Source: Planctomycetota bacterium
Lineage (GTDB): Bacteria > Planctomycetota > OFTM77
Direction: 5' to 3'
DNA: 64,000 nucleotides
Assembly (NCBI GenBank): GCA_029260795.1
Contig: JAJDCO010000030.1
Coordinates: forward strand, 1 to 64,000
The position numbers and the translations under genes are program-made. Below the pieces are notes generated by a model. That model saw nothing but the letters and a program-made list of their open reading frames with translations, searched no databases and was not told where the DNA came from. The number at the start of each line of letters is the position of its first letter. The first letter of the stretch is position 1. Shown here piece by piece: positions 1 through 7,958 of the stretch.

Positions 1-191
1 TTCTCCGAGCACCTCGAAGAACCGGTTGAGCGCCTTGGCTCCATGACCTTCCTCGCTCCAGACGACGTCGCCCGTGTCGTGATCGACGACCGTGGTGATG
101 TACCGGTGCCTTCGCCGGTAGCCGAACTCATCGACGCCGATCTTCTTCAGGCCCTTGAGTAGCCCACGGTCTTCCAGGAGATACCCATCAG
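1..191 (-). mobile_element. ISL3-family transposase fragment (runs off left edge, internally deleted)
   Basis: Read on the minus strand, positions about 152 to 1 give an ISL3-type DDE catalytic segment: GLKKIGVDEFGYRR, then HRYITTVVDHDTGDVVW, then a stretch ending RFFEVLGE. The Asp of GVDEF would be the first catalytic acid. The hallmark upstream motif LMGISWKTVG is also present (191 to 162), but in a different frame that stops at a TGA a few codons later. In the family these two motifs are separated by roughly 20 residues; here they abut. I infer an internal deletion plus frameshift, so this copy is inactive. The rest of the element lies beyond the window. No terminal inverted repeat can be seen on this side. 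Confidence 0.75.
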
Positions 192-426
192 CCTCCTGTG
201 CGGCCTGCAACACGGCCCAACGCCACGTCGTCGGCAGCAGGCGTTGAAAGAGGTCCTCTCCACCGAACTCGGAGACCATGTCGGTGCGCCACCAGGCGAG
301 GCGCTTCTCCTCGCCGCCTTCGCCGGCCCAGCCCACGACGAGCTGCGCGGTGAGAGCGAAGTCGACATCCTCGGCAGAGACTCCGAGTCGTTCGCGAAGG
401 TCGGCGTCACTCTCGTGCAAGTTCAC
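188..426 (-). pseudogene. brxE: BrxE-like (BREX defence) N-terminal fragment joined to ISL3 sequence
   Basis: From a GTG at 426 (ribosome-binding site GGAGG at about 440-444; another GTG at 438) the frame reads DLRERLGVSAEDVDF, LVVGWAGEGGEEKRLAWW, then LFQRLLPTTWRWAVLQAA. This resembles the start of BrxE proteins of type 6 BREX systems, which have a conserved (V/L)G..GE....WW..D...G..LF.RL.P.T pattern. After about 80 residues the similarity ends at the ISL3 boundary. The same frame stays open through the ISL3 catalytic segment to the window edge, giving a chimeric frame of at least 142 codons. Family recognition is from memory, without a search. No brxA, brxB, brxC, pglX or pglZ is in the window, so this is probably a remnant. 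Confidence 0.5.
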
Positions 427-497
427 GACTGCTTCCACCCCTCCGGATCGGCAACACGGCCAATCCAGTTGCGCAAGGCACGACGAATCGCAAGCAT
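423..497 (-). CDS. putative 24-aa ORF coupled to the brxE-like start
   Basis: A short frame, ATG at 497 with GGGAG five bases upstream, encodes MLAIRRALRNWIG and ends in GWKQS. Its TGA overlaps the GTG start of the brxE-like fragment as GTGA. It could be a leader peptide, the tail of a decayed upstream gene, or chance. It has no recognisable domain; the first half is basic and amphipathic in appearance. Confidence 0.2.
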   Translation of the reverse strand: MLAIRRALRNWIGRVADPEGWKQS

Positions 498-499
498 TG

Positions 500-1096
500 A
501 TGCTCCCCAATTACCAGCGCCGGCCAAGACTTCCCGATCTCGGACCGCGTCAGCCTATCACCGAATAGGCGTACTCTCAACTGCGTCCAAAATGACCGCG
601 GGATAGGACGTACTCGTCGAAGTTCGCACGGACTGTGTGCGATCGAACGGCGATTGCGAGACAGCAGTGGATCCGGCCGAGCGCGTGTCGGTTTTCGATC
701 GGTGGTTGAAAAGGAACCTTCCGCGAACGGCACCCATCGCGGTGGCGAGCAAACGTCGGGGATACCGGCGAGCCGATAGGCGCTCGGGTGACGATACCAG
801 GAGAGCGGTCCGTCCGGTCGGGCAACACACGCCGTGATTTCTTCACGAGTGCGGCACCACCTCGGTCCCGATCGAACGCCGGCCTTTCAGGCCTCGATTC
901 TCGACGGACAGCGCCGCAATGGTCCTGGCAGAAGAGCCGTTGAATACTTGAACGTGCCCACACTCTGGGCTTCGCCCAGGACTGCTCGAAACGGACAGCG
1001 CCTCACGGGTCCTGGCAGAGGAGTCGATTCCCGACGCCTCCAGACCGAACGGGCGACATTGCGGTGGAGTTGGCCGTCACCTCGGCCGGCCTCAGC
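500..1096. other. gene-free region with a degenerate direct repeat
   Basis: No convincing gene was found on either strand between the brxE remnant and the TonB receptor stop. The only structure seen is an imperfect direct repeat described separately. The frames that are open here have no domain signature and probably reflect high GC. Confidence 0.5.
905..1028. repeat. imperfect direct repeat, units 905-941 and 992-1028
   Basis: Two units share CGGACAGCGCC, then GGTCCTGGCAGA, then GAG at matching offsets, 87 bp apart. This could be a decayed duplication. Its function is unknown. Confidence 0.45.
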
Positions 1097-3295
1097 TCAG
1101 AAGGTGCACTCGAGCTGGACGACGGCGTTGATACCGGCCGCATCGATTCCCGAGCCGTGAACCCGGTAGCGCTGGTCGAAGAGGTTCTCGAGGCCCAGGG
1201 AGACCCGAATGTGCTCGGTCACCTCGAGACTGCCCCGGAGATTGAAGGTCCACCAGGACGGCGTGCCTCCGAACGGGAATCGTGGATCGGATTCGTCGGC
1301 CGTGGAGAGTCGATGTTGCTTCAATGCCCCGCGCGCGAAGGCCTCGGCGGACCAAGACGCATCGGCGGCATCGATGCGATAGCCGAGCTGGCCCTGCGGC
1401 GGCGGCACCTTGCTGGCCGGCTCCTTGTCCGACTGATTGTGCCCGATGTTGGCAAACGCCGAAGCCGCGATCGAATGCTCGGGAGACTCGCCGTCGGTCT
1501 CGACCGCAAGGTAGGACGCGCCGCCTTCGAACGAGTAGAAGACCGCGCGTCCGACGTTGTCGATCTGGAAGAAGCGCGTACCGGCTTGCTCGAAGACCAG
1601 GCGGTTGTCGAGCAGGTCCCGGTACCAGGCCACGGCGGCGCTGCCCTCGGCCCGCCACCGACTCCCGTGGTGCTTGGCTCCGACCTCGAGTGAGAGCACC
1701 GTCTCCGGGTCGACGTCGACATTGGGCACTCGCTCACCGGAGGCGAAGTCGCCGATCACCGCCAAGTCGTCGAGGTTGGGAGCCCGGAATCCCTTGGCGA
1801 ACGAGCCGTAGATCGAGGTCTCGGAATCCACGGCGAAGCTGAGGCCCGACGAGAAAGTCACATCGTCGAAGGTCTCTTGCTCCCGACCGAAGGGCCCGAG
1901 CGGCCCCACTCGAATGCCCTCGAGGTCGAAGCGGGTTCGGAAGACGGAGTAGCGGACACCGTTCGTCCAGGTCCACGCATCCGAGACCTCCCACTCGTGC
2001 TGAGTGAAGACACCGAAGCTCTGATAGGTGGCGCCGTCAGGAAAGCGCCCATCGGGGTCGATCACGACGGTCCCGGCTGCTTCGTCGATGGTCTTCCGAC
2101 TCGAGTGCACGGTTTGATCGTAATACTCGAGCCCCGTCGTGAGGCGATGCGACGTGTCGAGGCGCGCGGTCGCATGAGCGTTGATTCCCGGCACGAAGCT
2201 CTGGTCGTGCTCGAGAAGGGTCGTGCCGGGAGCGCTGAAGGGAATTCGGCGCCGGGCCTCCTCCGAGCTGTTGAAAGTGCCGGCGATCTCGAGGGACTCC
2301 CACAATCCCTCCGAGTCATCTCGACGCAGACGGAGCTGTGCCCAACGCTGGATCTGAGGATCGAACTCGCGCACGAGATCCGGTGGTTGCGGCTGCTTTT
2401 CGTTGGCGATCAGACGATCACTTCGCGGCACGCTGTCTTGCCGGCTGAAGAGATACAGAAAGTCGATCGCAACCCGATCGCTCAATGAGCGCGTCAGGCT
2501 GAAGCTGAAGTCGACCTCCCGGTAGCCGGTCGGATCTTGGACATGATCGACGTCGACGGCGCCGATCGGATCGCCGTGAGAGCCCGCCCGCAAGTCTCCG
2601 AAGCGCTTGAGCGTGTATCCTCCCGTCAGACCGAAACCACCGAGCTCCCCCTCGAGGCCGGCGTGGCCGAGCCAGCCGAGGTTCGCGCTCTCGAACTGTC
2701 CGAGCACGCGTCCGCCGATGGCGTCCTCACCGGTCGGCGTGCGCCGACGCGTGACGAGGTTGATGGCTCCTCCCATGGCGTCCGAGCCGTAGAGCACCGA
2801 AGCCGGCCCGCGAACGATCTCCAATCGCTCCAAGGCACCGAGGTCGATCGTGTTGAGGTACTGGTTGTTTCGCCGAAAGGTCGCGTCATTGAAGCGTTGA
2901 CCATCGATGAGTAGCAGGACGTCCTTGCCGCTCCGCCCGCGAATGATCGGCGAGCCACCGCCCTGGTTGGTCTTTTGAATGACGACGCCGACCTCTTCCT
3001 CCAGGGCCTCGGGCGTGGACTGAGGCAGACGTTCCTGAATCTCGAACTCGTCGACGACGCTCAGTGAGCGAGGGACCTCGAGCGCGCGCTCCGCGCGACG
3101 TCCGGCCGTCACCACGATCTCGTCGGAGCGAGGCACCGAGGACTCATCGACCGCCGCCTCTTCGCCCGTCGACCCGGCCTCACTCTTCGCGGGATCGGTC
3201 TCCTGAGCGAGTACGTCGAGGCTCCATAAGACCAAGATCGCCAGGGACAATGCGAGGTGACGAGAAGATCGGCCGGGCTGCAGGTCACTGCCCAT
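1097..3295 (-). CDS. TonB-dependent outer-membrane receptor
   Basis: A 732-residue outer-membrane gated channel for active uptake of a ligand (siderophore, metal complex, vitamin or organic). A signal peptide (LALSLAILVLWSLDVLA, Q) is followed by a TonB-box-like DEIVVTAGRR. A plug domain follows with IRGRSGKDVLLLIDGQRF and RLEIVRGPASVLYGSDAMGG, then a beta-barrel with repeated amphipathic strands and a C-terminal aromatic residue (LECTF), as BamA substrates have. The length is normal for the family. The ATG has AGGAG 8 bases upstream. It is the last gene of a four-gene minus-strand run and follows the thioredoxin-like gene by only 29 bp, so it is probably co-transcribed. The substrate cannot be read from the sequence. 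Confidence 0.93.
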   Translation of the reverse strand: MGSDLQPGRSSRHLALSLAILVLWSLDVLAQETDPAKSEAGSTGEEAAVDESSVPRSDEIVVTAGRRAERALEVPRSLSVVDEFEIQERLPQSTPEALEEEVGVVIQKTNQGGGSPIIRGRSGKDVLLLIDGQRFNDATFRRNNQYLNTIDLGALERLEIVRGPASVLYGSDAMGGAINLVTRRRTPTGEDAIGGRVLGQFESANLGWLGHAGLEGELGGFGLTGGYTLKRFGDLRAGSHGDPIGAVDVDHVQDPTGYREVDFSFSLTRSLSDRVAIDFLYLFSRQDSVPRSDRLIANEKQPQPPDLVREFDPQIQRWAQLRLRRDDSEGLWESLEIAGTFNSSEEARRRIPFSAPGTTLLEHDQSFVPGINAHATARLDTSHRLTTGLEYYDQTVHSSRKTIDEAAGTVVIDPDGRFPDGATYQSFGVFTQHEWEVSDAWTWTNGVRYSVFRTRFDLEGIRVGPLGPFGREQETFDDVTFSSGLSFAVDSETSIYGSFAKGFRAPNLDDLAVIGDFASGERVPNVDVDPETVLSLEVGAKHHGSRWRAEGSAAVAWYRDLLDNRLVFEQAGTRFFQIDNVGRAVFYSFEGGASYLAVETDGESPEHSIAASAFANIGHNQSDKEPASKVPPPQGQLGYRIDAADASWSAEAFARGALKQHRLSTADESDPRFPFGGTPSWWTFNLRGSLEVTEHIRVSLGLENLFDQRYRVHGSGIDAAGINAVVQLECTF

Positions 3296-3324
3296 GAAGG
3301 CACTCCTGGGATTCTCGATCTGGA

Positions 3325-4707
3325 TCAGAAATCCGTCGTTGCGACTTCGATCGGAACGCGGAAGTCTTGCCGTCGGTAGAGGCAGGTCCCATCATCCTCA
3401 CGACAGACTGCATAGAGGGAGTAGCCGGACAAGGTGAGAGTCCCCGCCTCGGTCGGCACTCGAATCTCGAGCTCGAGCTCACGGACCTCGTCGGACTCGG
3501 GAGCTTCCGGGCTCGGCCACTGGAGTCGGTGCCGGGAGACGGCGCCGCCTTCGAGAGCCTCGACCCAGACCACCAGATCCTCGATCTCGTTGTTCCAATG
3601 CGCGGGAATCCCCTCGCCCACGCGCAGGGTCAAGTGCACGCGCGCGGTCGCACCCGGTGCGATGCGATTCGGCACGACGGTCGCCTCGAGGCGGGCGAGC
3701 CGATCGATGTCTCGAGCGATCTGGCCCTCGGGGTCCGGAGGGGTCTCCTCGGAAGCGACCTCGAAGATCGTGGCGCCTTCGGCCAGCTCCGTCCCAACGG
3801 GCTCGACTCGCAACGCGAACGGCTCCCCGCCTCGCGCACGGATCTCACGTCGGGCGGTCGCGACCCAGTCGTAGAACGGGTACGGCTTCTCGAGCCGAGG
3901 GCCATACTGCTGGATACGGCGCCGCCAGATGTATTGGTTCGGACGGGCGTCGAGAGCGGTCTGCCAAGCCGCGACGGCCGCTTGGAAGTCGCCCGGCTGA
4001 CGCGCGGCGCTCTCGAAGCGTCGCCGCAAAGCCACCCCGAGCCGGAAGCGGATGGCCGGATCCTCCGATTCCGCCGCGGCGCGCTCGAACAGAGCACAGG
4101 CCTCATCGATCCGCTCGTCTCCCCCCCACAAGAAGGCAGCGCAAGCCGCCGCCTGCCACGCCGCTGTCGAGGGAGCCTCCTCTGCGCGCCGCATTGCGAC
4201 GGCCGGGTCGAGACGCTGTGGCTTGGGGACGGCCCTCGACGGCGCTAGATGGCTCTCGGCCAGGAAGCCCTCGAGCTCCGCGGGACGTCGCATCATCCTG
4301 CGCACCACGCCCTGCTCATCGATCCCGATCGTCAGGGGCACAGCCCCCACCTCGAGCAGGTCGAGGGCATCCACGAAGATCGGAAAGTCCATCTCCTTCC
4401 ATTGCATGAAGAGCCGGCAGCGATCGGGATGCTGCTCTTGGATGATGCCAACGACCTGCAACCGCCTCGAATCGCGAAGCGCCTTCGTTGTGTCGTGCCA
4501 CCCGGGCACGACTCGACGACAGCCCGCTCACCACGAGGCGAAGACGTGGAGCAGCACCGGCTGACCGCGCAGGTCGGCCAGGGAGCCCGAAGTGCCATCG
4601 AGTCGCGGCAGGACGCGGTCGGGAAACGGCTTTCCGACCTCGATGTCCCCGAGCTGCGCGAAGCCGACACTCGTGAGCGCGGCCAGGGCGATCGTCAAGC
4701 GAAGCAT
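3325..4707 (-). CDS. probable selenocysteine-containing thioredoxin-fold protein (UxxC), TGA at 4528-4530
   Basis: Starting at ATG 4707 (AGGAGG 9 bases upstream) the frame gives a signal-like segment MLRLTIALAALTSVGFAQ. It continues with a redoxin start (GDIEVGKPFPDRVLPRLDG, LADLRGQPVLLHVFASW), then an in-frame TGA as codon 60, then AGCRRVVPGWHDTTKAL. Thioredoxin/TlpA proteins have W-C-x-x-C at this point, so the TGA replaces the nucleophilic cysteine and C63 would be the resolving one. The rest of the fold follows (VVGIIQEQHPDR, then AVPLTIGID, with the cis-proline). After a TPR-like linker comes a beta-rich C-terminal domain ending SGYSLYAVCREDDGTCLY, similar to DsbD-type extensions. Total 460 residues with Sec60. 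A gene caller would begin at GTG 4509 and lose the active site. The alternative is a nonsense mutation, but the hairpin at 4492-4512 argues for recoding. Confidence 0.72.
4492..4512 (-). promoter_or_regulatory. bacterial SECIS-like hairpin downstream of the in-frame TGA
   Basis: On the mRNA strand an 8-bp perfect stem GTCGTGCC/GGCACGAC closes a 5-base loop CGGGT. It begins 16 nt after the TGA, and the loop sits 24-28 nt after it. Known bacterial SECIS elements are short stem-loops in the coding region just after the UGA, with a small apical loop containing G and U, usually about 16-37 nt away. Position, stem and loop all fit. Whether SelB of this organism binds it cannot be told from the window. 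Confidence 0.62.
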
Positions 4708-4767
4708 GTTCGATGGCCTCCTGGGGAGTCGAAAGGGAGCGTGTCCCCGGGGACGGCGAACGCCGGC

Positions 4768-6135
4768 TCAATCCAGCTGGCCGGCGAGATCCCGCGCGAG
4801 GGACATCAGCACCTCGGCGAGGGTCGGGTGATACCACGGCATCTCGAGCATCTGGGCGGCGGTGCCGCGGTAGTACATGATCGCGGCCAGGATGTGGATG
4901 AGATCGTCGGCGCGAGGTGCCAGGAGCTGCCCGCCGAGAATCTCGCCGGTCTCCGCCGCGGCCACCAGCTTTCCGACGCCGAAGGAGACCTCCTGCGTGA
5001 TGGCACGTCCGGTCTCGGGGAATCGGATGTCGGCGGTGATCACGTCGTGCCCGGCCGCACGCGCTTGTCGCTCGTTGAGTCCGATCCAGGCGAGGGCCGG
5101 GTCCGTGAAGACACCCATCACGTCGAGTCGGTGGTCGACGGTCTCGCTCGCGCCCGGGCTCGCCGCGTTGCGACCCGCCACGGCGCCTTCCCAGTTGGCG
5201 ACATGAAGGATCATGCGATCCCCATCGGCATCCCCTGCGATGAAGATCTTCGGATTCGAGGTCCGTTGGTCGGGGCCGAATCGCACCTCGTGGCCCGACA
5301 CCTCGACCCCGGCTTCATCCAGCCCGAGACTCGCCAAGGCCGGCTGACGTCCGGTCGCGAGTACGAGACGCTCTCCTCGAACGCAGGTCCCGTCGTCGAG
5401 ATCGAGCGCGACACCGCCGGACTCGGGTCGGACCCGAAGGGCGCGCTTCGGCTGCTCGAGCGTCAGGTGAGTCTCGGCCCGCAGCATCTTCTCGAGCTCG
5501 GCCGCGATCAGCGGATCGACGTCGAAGCCGACGGGACGCCGGCTGACGAGCGTCACCCGCGTGCCGACACGAGCGAAGAACTGGGACATCTCGAGTCCGA
5601 TCGCACCCGTGCCCAGGACGATGAGCGACTCGGGCTGCTCGGTTTGCAGCATGATCTCGTCGCTCGTCCAGGTGTCGACCTGGTCGAGCCCGGGCAGGTT
5701 CGGAAGACGCGTCACCGAGCCCGTGGCGATGACCGCGCCTCGCTCGAATCGATAGGTCTCCCCGCCGGCCTCGACGCGATCGGGCCCGATGAAGCGGGCC
5801 CGGGCATCGATCACGTCGTAGCCCCCTCGCTCGATCGAGCCGAGCTTGGCGCGCTGAAAGCGAGCGACCTTCTCGTCCTTGTTTCGCATGATCGCGGCGA
5901 AGTCGATGTCGGCGCCGTGAGGCTCCACACCGGGCGTTCTCCCGTGTCGCGCTTCATGGGCCGCGTGCGCCGCGTGCAACATCGTCTTCGACGGCATGCA
6001 ACCCCGCAGGATACACAGCCCACCGAGCTCGCCATCATTGATCAGCGCGACACGGGCTCCCGCTTCCGCTGCCGCCCGCGCGGCCGCCGTCCCGGCTGAG
6101 CCCCCGCCGAGCACCACGACGTGGTAGGACTTCAT
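4768..6135 (-). CDS. FAD/NAD(P)-dependent disulfide oxidoreductase (dihydrolipoamide dehydrogenase / mercuric-reductase-like)
   Basis: A 455-residue class I pyridine nucleotide-disulfide reductase. It has an FAD-binding GGGSAG at residues 10-15, a redox-active CX4C in GGLCILRGCMPSK (C41, C46), the ATG motif VIATGS, an NAD(P) motif IVLGTGAIGLEM, and a second FAD motif FIAGDADG. The dimerisation domain carries the catalytic His-Glu pair in YHPTLAEV near the C-terminus. There is no N-terminal mercury-binding domain and no C-terminal CC pair, so mercuric reduction is doubtful. The ATG lies 6 bp after the stop of the M14 peptidase gene and the gene is followed after 60 bp by the UxxC thioredoxin. 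The attractive inference is that it supplies electrons to a disulfide or low-molecular-weight thiol pathway linked to that protein, but the thioredoxin appears exported while this enzyme looks cytoplasmic. Confidence 0.9.
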   Translation of the reverse strand: MKSYHVVVLGGGSAGTAAARAAAEAGARVALINDGELGGLCILRGCMPSKTMLHAAHAAHEARHGRTPGVEPHGADIDFAAIMRNKDEKVARFQRAKLGSIERGGYDVIDARARFIGPDRVEAGGETYRFERGAVIATGSVTRLPNLPGLDQVDTWTSDEIMLQTEQPESLIVLGTGAIGLEMSQFFARVGTRVTLVSRRPVGFDVDPLIAAELEKMLRAETHLTLEQPKRALRVRPESGGVALDLDDGTCVRGERLVLATGRQPALASLGLDEAGVEVSGHEVRFGPDQRTSNPKIFIAGDADGDRMILHVANWEGAVAGRNAASPGASETVDHRLDVMGVFTDPALAWIGLNERQARAAGHDVITADIRFPETGRAITQEVSFGVGKLVAAAETGEILGGQLLAPRADDLIHILAAIMYYRGTAAQMLEMPWYHPTLAEVLMSLARDLAGQLD

Positions 6136-6141
6136 CTGCGC

Positions 6142-7752
6142 TCAGTTCCCTTGGCCAGACGACAGGACCGAAGCATCGTGAGTGCGCAGGATCGGGACGG
6201 TCGTCGCGTCTCGCATGGCGCGATCCAGGAAGTTCCAGTTGACGAGACCATCATCCGAGCGCGGCTCGAGAAGCATGAAGGCGAGACGAGCCAGCGGCTG
6301 ATTCATCGGGACCAGCAGCATGTCGGGGAGCTCACTCTCCACGTCACTCGCCAGCCAGGCACCGGTGACCGCTCGCTCTCGGTGCCCCTGGAACTCACGC
6401 TCCGCCTCGGTGGACGACTCAATCCGGAACATCTCGACCGATCCCCTCCATGCCGAGTCGAGCTCCCGAAAAGCGATTCCGTGCACGGTCAGCTTCTCGA
6501 TCACCGAGCGGAGCGACGACGGAACGAGGTAGGCCGCCGGCACCTTCTCCGTCGCGGTCGCCGTGAATGCTCCGTACTCGTGCATCGTCTCGGGACGGTG
6601 CTCGTCGGTCCGTCGGCGCATGCGCGCGCCGCTATAAGGATTGACCTCGGCGGTCGCTCCTCCGAGGAGGATCGTGACGGGCTGCTCGGAGCGCCGGTGC
6701 GTGGCGGTGACGGCCAGCTCACGACCGATGACCGACTCCTGATCGGCGGCCTCGGTGATGGCCCGAATCTCCGCGGCATGCTGGTGGGCGTACTCACAGA
6801 TCTCCTCGACGAATCGGCGCGACGCGAGCACGCGCTCTTCGAAGGTCGCGTAGGAGTAGGCCTCGCTCAGGATGCCGAAGCGGTTCCGCAGTCCCGCATA
6901 GTTGTTGTTGAAGCGCGGCCGGTGGTCGAACGTGTACCACCCACGAGCCTCGCCGCGTCCCGAGAGGTTGCCGTAGTAGTAGAACTCCCAGCCATCGGCT
7001 TTCCGGATGCGCTCGGTCAACGTCGGCAGCCAGTCTTGGCGGAGCAGCCGATCGATGCCCGGCGAGGTGTTGGGATGCAAGGGAGGTGAGTAGGTCAGGT
7101 GATAGCCGTGCACGCTACCGTTGGTCGTGTGGAGGTCGACGATGATGTGAGGGTCCGCGGCATTGAAGAGCCCGATCAACCCGCGCGCCTCGGAGGACTC
7201 GACCTTCATGTGGTCTCGGTTGAGATCGAGATCTTGGGCGTTGGGTCGCTGACCCATGCCGCCGAGAGGCCCGTGCTGGCCCGGTCGATGGGTCAGTGAG
7301 ATGCGCTCGTTGCCGTCCGCATTGTAGATCGGCGCCAGGAGCAAGATCAGGTTGTCCGACCAGTGAGCGAAGCGCCCGGCGGCCAAGTCGCGCAGCAGCA
7401 TCTGCAGCGCTTCCTTTCCGCAAACCTCGCCCGCGTGGATATTCGCCTGCACGAAGACACGCAGATGGTCGGAGTCGCGAATCTCCTCGAGAGAGAGCGG
7501 CTTGTCGGGCCCGACGATCACGAGCGGCAGCGCGCGACCTTCGTGGGTGTACCCGAAGTGCGATTGGTGGAGCCGGGGGGAGCGGGCGACGACGTCATCT
7601 AAGAAAGCGACGACGTCGGCGTATCGGCTCGTCTCTCGATAATCCGTACGCTCAGGGCGCGTCGATGGCTCTTCGAAGGACTGAGCGCTGGCGACGGGTA
7701 CGAGCAATGCGCTCGCAATCACCCCAATCGAGAGTCGGCGATATCCGATCAT
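6142..7752 (-). CDS. secreted M14 family zinc carboxypeptidase
   Basis: A 536-residue exported metallopeptidase. The start is ATG 7752 (AAGGAG 6 bases upstream), followed by the signal peptide RRLSIGVIASALLVPVASAQ. The zinc ligands are visible: HAGE at H106/E109 (the HxxE motif) and the later His in VDLHTT (H208). Substrate-binding residues appear in DLNRDHMK, and the catalytic Glu is in GILSEAYSYATFEE. About 200 further residues form a C-terminal beta-rich region. It removes C-terminal residues from peptides outside the cytoplasm. It is the first gene of the minus-strand run that continues with the disulfide reductase, the seleno-thioredoxin and the TonB receptor. The functional link to those genes is not obvious. 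Confidence 0.9.
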   Translation of the reverse strand: MIGYRRLSIGVIASALLVPVASAQSFEEPSTRPERTDYRETSRYADVVAFLDDVVARSPRLHQSHFGYTHEGRALPLVIVGPDKPLSLEEIRDSDHLRVFVQANIHAGEVCGKEALQMLLRDLAAGRFAHWSDNLILLLAPIYNADGNERISLTHRPGQHGPLGGMGQRPNAQDLDLNRDHMKVESSEARGLIGLFNAADPHIIVDLHTTNGSVHGYHLTYSPPLHPNTSPGIDRLLRQDWLPTLTERIRKADGWEFYYYGNLSGRGEARGWYTFDHRPRFNNNYAGLRNRFGILSEAYSYATFEERVLASRRFVEEICEYAHQHAAEIRAITEAADQESVIGRELAVTATHRRSEQPVTILLGGATAEVNPYSGARMRRRTDEHRPETMHEYGAFTATATEKVPAAYLVPSSLRSVIEKLTVHGIAFRELDSAWRGSVEMFRIESSTEAEREFQGHRERAVTGAWLASDVESELPDMLLVPMNQPLARLAFMLLEPRSDDGLVNWNFLDRAMRDATTVPILRTHDASVLSSGQGN

Positions 7753-7958
7753 GAAGGCTCCTTTCGAAAGGCCCGAGGTCGCAACGTGCGGCGATTCTAC
7801 TGCCGGTGACGAGGGGTCGCCAGACCGGGACCGGGTCAGGAAAAGGACGCGCGCCGGGCGGACCGAGCTGGTTGCCGACACCGGCTGAGGAATATGCTGG
7901 GGTGCGCGTCGTCGAAGACGCCCGATCCCCTCGTCGAACACACCGCGAACTGGGAGCG

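Noticed and set aside
4507-4530. Simple nonsense mutation or frameshift as the explanation for the TGA in the redoxin gene
   Set aside because: The frame is intact on both sides, the TGA replaces precisely the catalytic Cys, and a SECIS-like hairpin follows at the right distance. It is kept only as the alternative hypothesis.
4249-6099. 616-codon open frame on the plus strand
   Set aside because: It is the antisense shadow of the disulfide reductase and redoxin genes; it has no domain signature, and GC-rich codons leave the opposite strand open.
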